The notes under the pieces were generated by a model. It did not search any database. It was not told the DNA's origin and saw only the letters and a list, made by a program, of their open reading frames with translations. A stretch of DNA of 64,000 nt from Tritrichomonas musculus (taxonomy: Eukaryota; Parabasalia; Tritrichomonadida; Tritrichomonadidae): positions 62,001 through 126,000 of the forward strand of contig JAPFFF010000047.1 in the NCBI GenBank assembly GCA_039105265.1, in the 5' to 3' direction. Both the position numbers and the translations under genes were made by a program. Below, piece after piece: positions 59,055-64,000 of this stretch; the first letter of the stretch is position 1; each line of letters opens with the position of its first letter.

Positions 59055-62000
59055 TTATTGTTTTTCATTATTTACTGAATCTTTTAAATTACTGAAAATC
59101 TGTTTAATTTGCTCATTTTCAGTTGTCTCTAACGGGGTTTTCCAAAAATAACTAAAAATAACCATGAAATTACATTTCAGATTTCATTAACAATAAATTA
59201 AGATTTCATCTTTGGCATTTATATCGATACCCTTGCAATTTACTAAAAGTTGAACCACATCTGGTTCTTCATTTTCAACAGCACAATGCAAAGCAGTCCG
59301 ATAAACAAAAGTTAGTTATTTCATTAATTTTTCTAATATTGAATTTTATAAAAGAATAAAATGTTTTCGAATTCGATTAAATACATTGTTGAAAATTTCA
59401 TATAAATCACTTATAAAATTTCATTTAAATATTTATTTTCCAATTTGATTAAAATTTTTAATTATAGAATTTTATTTATGGAATCAATTAAAAATTTCAT
59501 TGAAATAATGAATTTGTAATTACATTGAATTTATTGATTTGTAATTGAATTAAAAAATATGATTTCAAACTTTATAAATGTTATTTGTATTAAAATCTCA
59601 TGTAATTAATTGATTTTGTAATTTTATTTGAATTTTCCTTTTTGGATTTTATTAAATTTGAAATAAAATGCTATGAAAATTCAAGTATTTTAAATAGAAT
59701 AAAAAACTTATATTTGGAATTGAATTAAAACACAAATAAGAATTTTATCAAATAATTATGATCTAAAACACTTATTGCATTAACGTTAATACTTGGATAT
59801 GCCAACAAAAATGGGATAATATCAACAAATCCATACTCAACTGCCATATACAATGCGGTTTTATGAAAAAATAAAATGATATTTCATAAAAAAATAATAT
59901 ATTGAAATTTCATTCAATTATAATTTAAAATTACATCAAATATAATAAATATGAATATCATTAAAATATATAATTATAATTGTATTCAAAAAATTATGAT
60001 GAAATTTCATGAAAAAATTATAAAAAAATTTTATTAGAACATTAAATTATAAATTGCATTAAAAAATCATTTTTGAATCCAATTAAATTGATTGAATTAT
60101 AATTTTATTGAAAATTTTAAATAAAATCTTATAAAATCATTAAATTTTTAAATTGAATCAAATAAAATAATTCGAAATTTTATAAAAAGATAATTAAAAA
60201 TCTTATTAAAAAAACTATTTTTGGAATGTTATAAAAAATAATATATTCTAAATGACATTAAAAAAAATAGATTTAAAATTGAATTAATAAATAAATAAAA
60301 AATTTCATTGAAATACTTGATTAAAAACGTTATTACTAATATTAATTATAAAATCGAATAAAAATATTTAAATCAAAACGTAATGAGAAAAAAATAATTT
60401 AAAACGAAATTTAAACATTTGGGTGAAAATGTAATAAACAATTTTAATTTAAATTGTATTACAATAATTGAAATGTAATTCTATGAAATAAATTAATTGG
60501 GAATATTTAAGATATTTACATTAATATTTGGATGAGTTAATATAAGTTGAGCAATTTCAACATTTCCATTTTCTACAGCCATATGAAGTGCTGTTTTATG
60601 AAATGAAAAATTTAAATTTCATTAAAAATATTTTTTTGAATTTCATATAATCATTTAATTTTAAATAGAATAAAAATAAGTAAGTTTAAAATTGAATTTA
60701 ATTATAAATATGGAATTTTATGAAAATAATGAAAATGAATTTTATTAAACTATATTATTTGTTATTTCATTAAAATTCAAAATAATAAATTTTATTTAAT
60801 AATTTAATTTGTAAATTTCATTAATTTTTTTTTTTGAAATTTTATTCAAATTGTGATAATGAAATGAAATAAAAATAACTACTAGAAATGTAATTTAAAT
60901 TAAAAAATGGAATGGAATTTAAAAGTTATATTATAATTTCATAAAAATAATATTTTTTTGGAACGATATGAAATTTCATAAATGATAATTGTATTTAAAA
61001 TTATTTGAAATTGAATTAAAAATAATTACTTGAAATTTTATTCAAAAATAATGATTTAAAATGCTCAAAGTATTGGCATTAATACTTTCATTTTTAATTA
61101 AAAATTGAACAATCTGCGGGATTCCTTTTTCAACTGCTAGATGTAAAGCTGTTTTATTAAATTTGAAATATAATTTCATTCAAAATTTCTTTTGAAATTT
61201 CATTAAAATTCTTATGGTTAAATTAAATAAAAGATTATTTTTTAATTTCATTCAAAATTAACTTTGTAACTCTATTTAAATTTATTTTTTTTTAAACTTT
61301 ATTAGAATATTTTTTATGCAAATTTCATTTAATTATATACTAAGAAATTTTATGCAATTTTTTAATTTCTAATGAAATTTGAATAAATGTTTTAAAATTT
61401 TATTCAAATAAGGACTGCCAAACGAAATTCAATTTTTATTTAGAAATGGAATTACAATTTGATATTTTAAATTTCATTAAAAAAATGATGAAAACGTAAT
61501 TAACTTTTCAAAATTGAAATGGAATTCAAATATTTAAATATAAATTGAATTTAATTATTTAATCTAAAATTGAATTAAAAAAATAAGTATTAAATTTTAT
61601 TGAAAAATGAAAGTTTAAATACTTAACAAATTCACATCAACTTTTTCATTTGCTAATAAAATTTGAACAATTTCAACATTTCCTTTTTCAATTGCCATAT
61701 GCAAAGCTGTTTTATAAAAAACAAATTCAAATTTCATTGAAATGATTGCATGAAATTTGATTTGAATATTACAAAAAAATCTCATTCAACAATTTGATTT
61801 GCAATTTTATTAAAAAAAAAATTTATTAAAATTTGATAAAAATAAATAATATTTAAATTGTATTAATTTTTAATTTTGAATGAAATGAAATTGTTTAAGT
61901 ATAGATAGAATAAAAAAAAATTATAAATTCCATTAAAAAATAATTTTAAATTTCATAAAAATAAGAGTAAAAAACTTCATGAAATAAATTATTATTAATT

Positions 62001-64000
62001 TTATTTAAATAAATTTGAAAATGTTATGGACATTTTTGAAAGAAATTACATTTAAAAAATTAATATGAAATTATATTTAAGTAAAAGATTTGAAATCTTA
62101 TAAAAATAATCATCAAGAACACATACAATATTGGTATCAATATTTTGACATTCTAATAAAAGCAAAACAATATCAACATTTTCTTTTTCAACAGCAATAA
62201 ATAATGGTGTTTTATGAAAAGTTAATCAAAATTTCATTAAATTAATACATAAAATTTCATTTAAAAATATGTTGAAATTGAATTAAAAAAAAAAACGTCA
62301 AATTGAATAAAAATATTTAATATAAATTGAATTAATTGAATTAATATTGAATTCCATTTGAAAAATTGGTATCAAAACAGCATTGAAATATATAAATTTA
62401 AATTGGATAAAGATAAATAAGTTTGAAATCCAATTAGAATATTTTTGGTGAATTTTATTTAAATATTAAATTTTTTTAATTGTATCAGAATATTTACTTG
62501 TAAAATTGCATTAAAAAAGCTGTAAAAATCATATGAAACACTTTTTTAAAAAATTTCATTAAATACAGTAAATAGAATATCATTAATTTATCATATTTCA
62601 AATTGAATTAATAAACAATTATAATTGTATTTAACAAATTGATTTGAAATTGCATTTAAAAATACTAATACAAATTTTATTAAAAAAATTAAATTAAAAT
62701 GTAATTCAAAATATATAATGAAACGGCATTGAAATATAAAGCAAGGAAATTTGATTAAAAAAAATACATGAAATATAATTTAAATATGAATTTGTTAACT
62801 GAATAAAAATAATAAAATCAAAATTGAATTAAAATCACAATTTTAAAATTGTATAAGTTATATAAACTAAAATACCTAATAAATTTACATCAATGTTTTT
62901 ATTTGTCAATAAAAGTTGAACTATTTCAATATTTCCATTTTCAACTGCCATATGAAGAGCTGTTTTATGAAAAAAACAAATAATTTCATTAATCTTTTTT
63001 AAAAATTTCATTTGAAAATTATATATAGAATTGAATTCAAAACAATTATTATAAATTGAGTAAAAAATTAAAAATAAAATTTCATTCCAAAATATAAATA
63101 GAAATTATATTAGAATAATATTATTTAGAATCTCATTAAATTTTTTTTTAAAATTTCATTTATAAAATAATTTGAAATATGATAAAATATCTTCGATGGA
63201 AATTGTATAAATATAAAATTTTTGAATTTTATAAACTTTACATTATTGAATTTCATTAAAAATTATAATGCTTGAATGGAATAAAAAATAATGAATTTTA
63301 ATTTCATTAAAGAAATTAATTTGGAAATTGAATAAAAATTATCAGCTTCAAACGTAATGATATTATTTGTGTAGAAATTGAATTTAAACATTCAAATTAA
63401 AATTGAATAAATACGTTTAATATAAAATTGAATGAAAATTATTAATATAAAAATTTTATGAAAAACAACTAATAAAACATTCATACAATTAATATCTAGA
63501 TCTTGATATGCTAACAAAAGCTGGACAATTTCTACATTCCCACTTTCAACAGCCAAATGTAACGCTGTTTGATAAATATAATTTTATTTTAATTTCATTT
63601 AAATATAAAAGTTTGACTTCATTAAACTATTCAATCATGAACTGTATTCAATCATTCCTTTTAAAATTTCATTTTAACAAAATGCTATAATCTCATAAAT
63701 TATTGAAATTATGAATTTTATGAAAAATTTTATTTTAAAATATCATTTAAAAACATGATTTTTAATTTCATTAAAACTTCACATTCCAAATTGAATTCAA
63801 ATAATTTGAATGAAATGATATGAAAAAATAAATATAAATTGTATTAAAGAGAATAATTTTTGAATTTCATTAAAAACATTCATTTTAAAAATATCATTAA
63901 ATAATATAATTTTGGAATGTGATTAAAAAATTAGAATCATTAATTGAATTAAAAAATTGTTTTAAAATTCTTATCGCATTTACATCAATTTTGGTTTGCT
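59055..64000 (-). CDS. Ankyrin-repeat gene with long AT-rich spacers between every repeat, 5' end outside window
   Basis: Ten stop-free ankyrin pieces of about 31-33 codons lie in the same strand and order: 63970-64000 (partial), 63479-63571, 62875-62969, 62119-62215, 61621-61713, 61064-61158, 60508-60600, 59770-59865, 59205-59300 and the C-terminal cap 59055-59141 (KTPLETTENEQIKQIFSNLK then DSVNNEKQ, stop TAA). Each runs from (H/N)KTALHxAVExGNxEIVQLLL to IDVNxxxI. Codons differ silently between copies, a sign of selection on the protein. The spacers, 398-659 bp (63 bp before the cap), hold frequent stops and ~25-bp degenerate repeats. Either the spacers are removed from the RNA, or this is a repeat reservoir. 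Trichomonad splice motifs were not found at the borders. Confidence 0.6.
59301..63969. repeat. Degenerate ~25-bp minisatellite filling the spacers between ankyrin repeats
   Basis: All long spacers consist of loose tandem units of about 24-27 bp on the pattern GAAATTTCATTAAAAATAAT (plus strand), alternating with TTGAATTAAAA words. The C-D spacer (60601-61063) alone can be cut into about 19 such units. Spacer lengths are 469, 642, 463, 462, 405, 659, 509 and 398 bp, three of them nearly equal. The ankyrin pieces interrupt the array at their own regular spacing. Confidence 0.7.

Noticed and set aside
59055-64000. Ordinary spliceosomal introns between the ankyrin pieces
   Set aside because: The trichomonad motifs GTAYGT and ACTAACACACAG are absent at the borders I checked, and the first bases of the spacers vary (AGT, GGT, TCT, GAA). 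Only the spacer before 59300 ends in ACTAAC-like sequence. The idea is kept as one option, not as a call.
1-64000. Polinton/Maverick or retroelement copies
   Set aside because: Such elements are common in trichomonads, but no integrase, polymerase, capsid or reverse transcriptase pattern was recognised here.
1-64000. CRISPR array or bacterial operon
   Set aside because: The tandem arrays lack unique spacers of constant length, and the genes are eukaryotic in type with large gaps.

Overview
The window looks like nuclear DNA of a trichomonad (parabasalid) protist, most like Tritrichomonas foetus or a close relative. This is a family-level inference from gene content, not a database match. The signs are: very AT-rich DNA with intronless genes; large families typical of trichomonads (BspA-like TpLRR proteins, ankyrin proteins with a DUF3447-type N-terminus, TKL kinases with RCC1 or LRR tails, giant multi-membrane PAS cyclases, a tail-anchored protein); stop codons often running into TAAA; short Pol III gene spacing; and several single-exon metabolic genes of bacterial type.

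Layout. 1-5.5 kb is a decaying stretch: the start of a PP1/PP2A-like phosphatase on the minus strand, a Tc1/mariner deletion derivative (333-1074), a MITE with perfect 16-bp inverted ends and an 8-bp target duplication (2082-2815), a MYG1 fragment and BspA relics. 6.5-9.4 kb holds a divergent short-chain reductase and an iron-alcohol-dehydrogenase homologue without metal ligands, with a ~0.5 kb fold-back element between them. 10.2-16.2 kb holds a probable VPS9 protein, a DUF3447-ankyrin gene and an oxysterol-binding protein. 17.6-23.3 kb is one 1890-residue cyclase-like membrane protein. 23.7-30.7 kb holds an APC11-like RING protein, a tail-anchored CS/Sel1 protein, a broken TKL-LRR gene and a YdcF homologue. 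31.0-33.0 kb is a kinase split by an indel-free array of 26 x 29 bp, followed by tRNA-Met. 35.3-39.3 kb is a DUF3447-ankyrin-BspA fusion. 40-45.4 kb is mostly relics and two DNA-transposon candidates. 45.5-58.8 kb is rich in signalling genes: three TKL kinases with different tails, a BTB/F5-8C protein and a metallo-beta-lactamase-fold hydrolase. 59.05-64 kb is the most unusual part: well-kept ankyrin repeats, one every 0.5-0.7 kb, separated by degenerate ~25-bp-periodic AT-rich spacer DNA.

Functional picture. No operon or pathway joins the genes. Most belong to lineage-expanded surface and signalling families (LRR, ankyrin, TKL, cyclase), with housekeeping genes (tRNA, APC11, OSBP) and acquired bacterial-type enzymes between them. 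The main unexplained signal is the conserved interruption of ankyrin repeats at one fixed point in the repeat, seen in three separate genes here.
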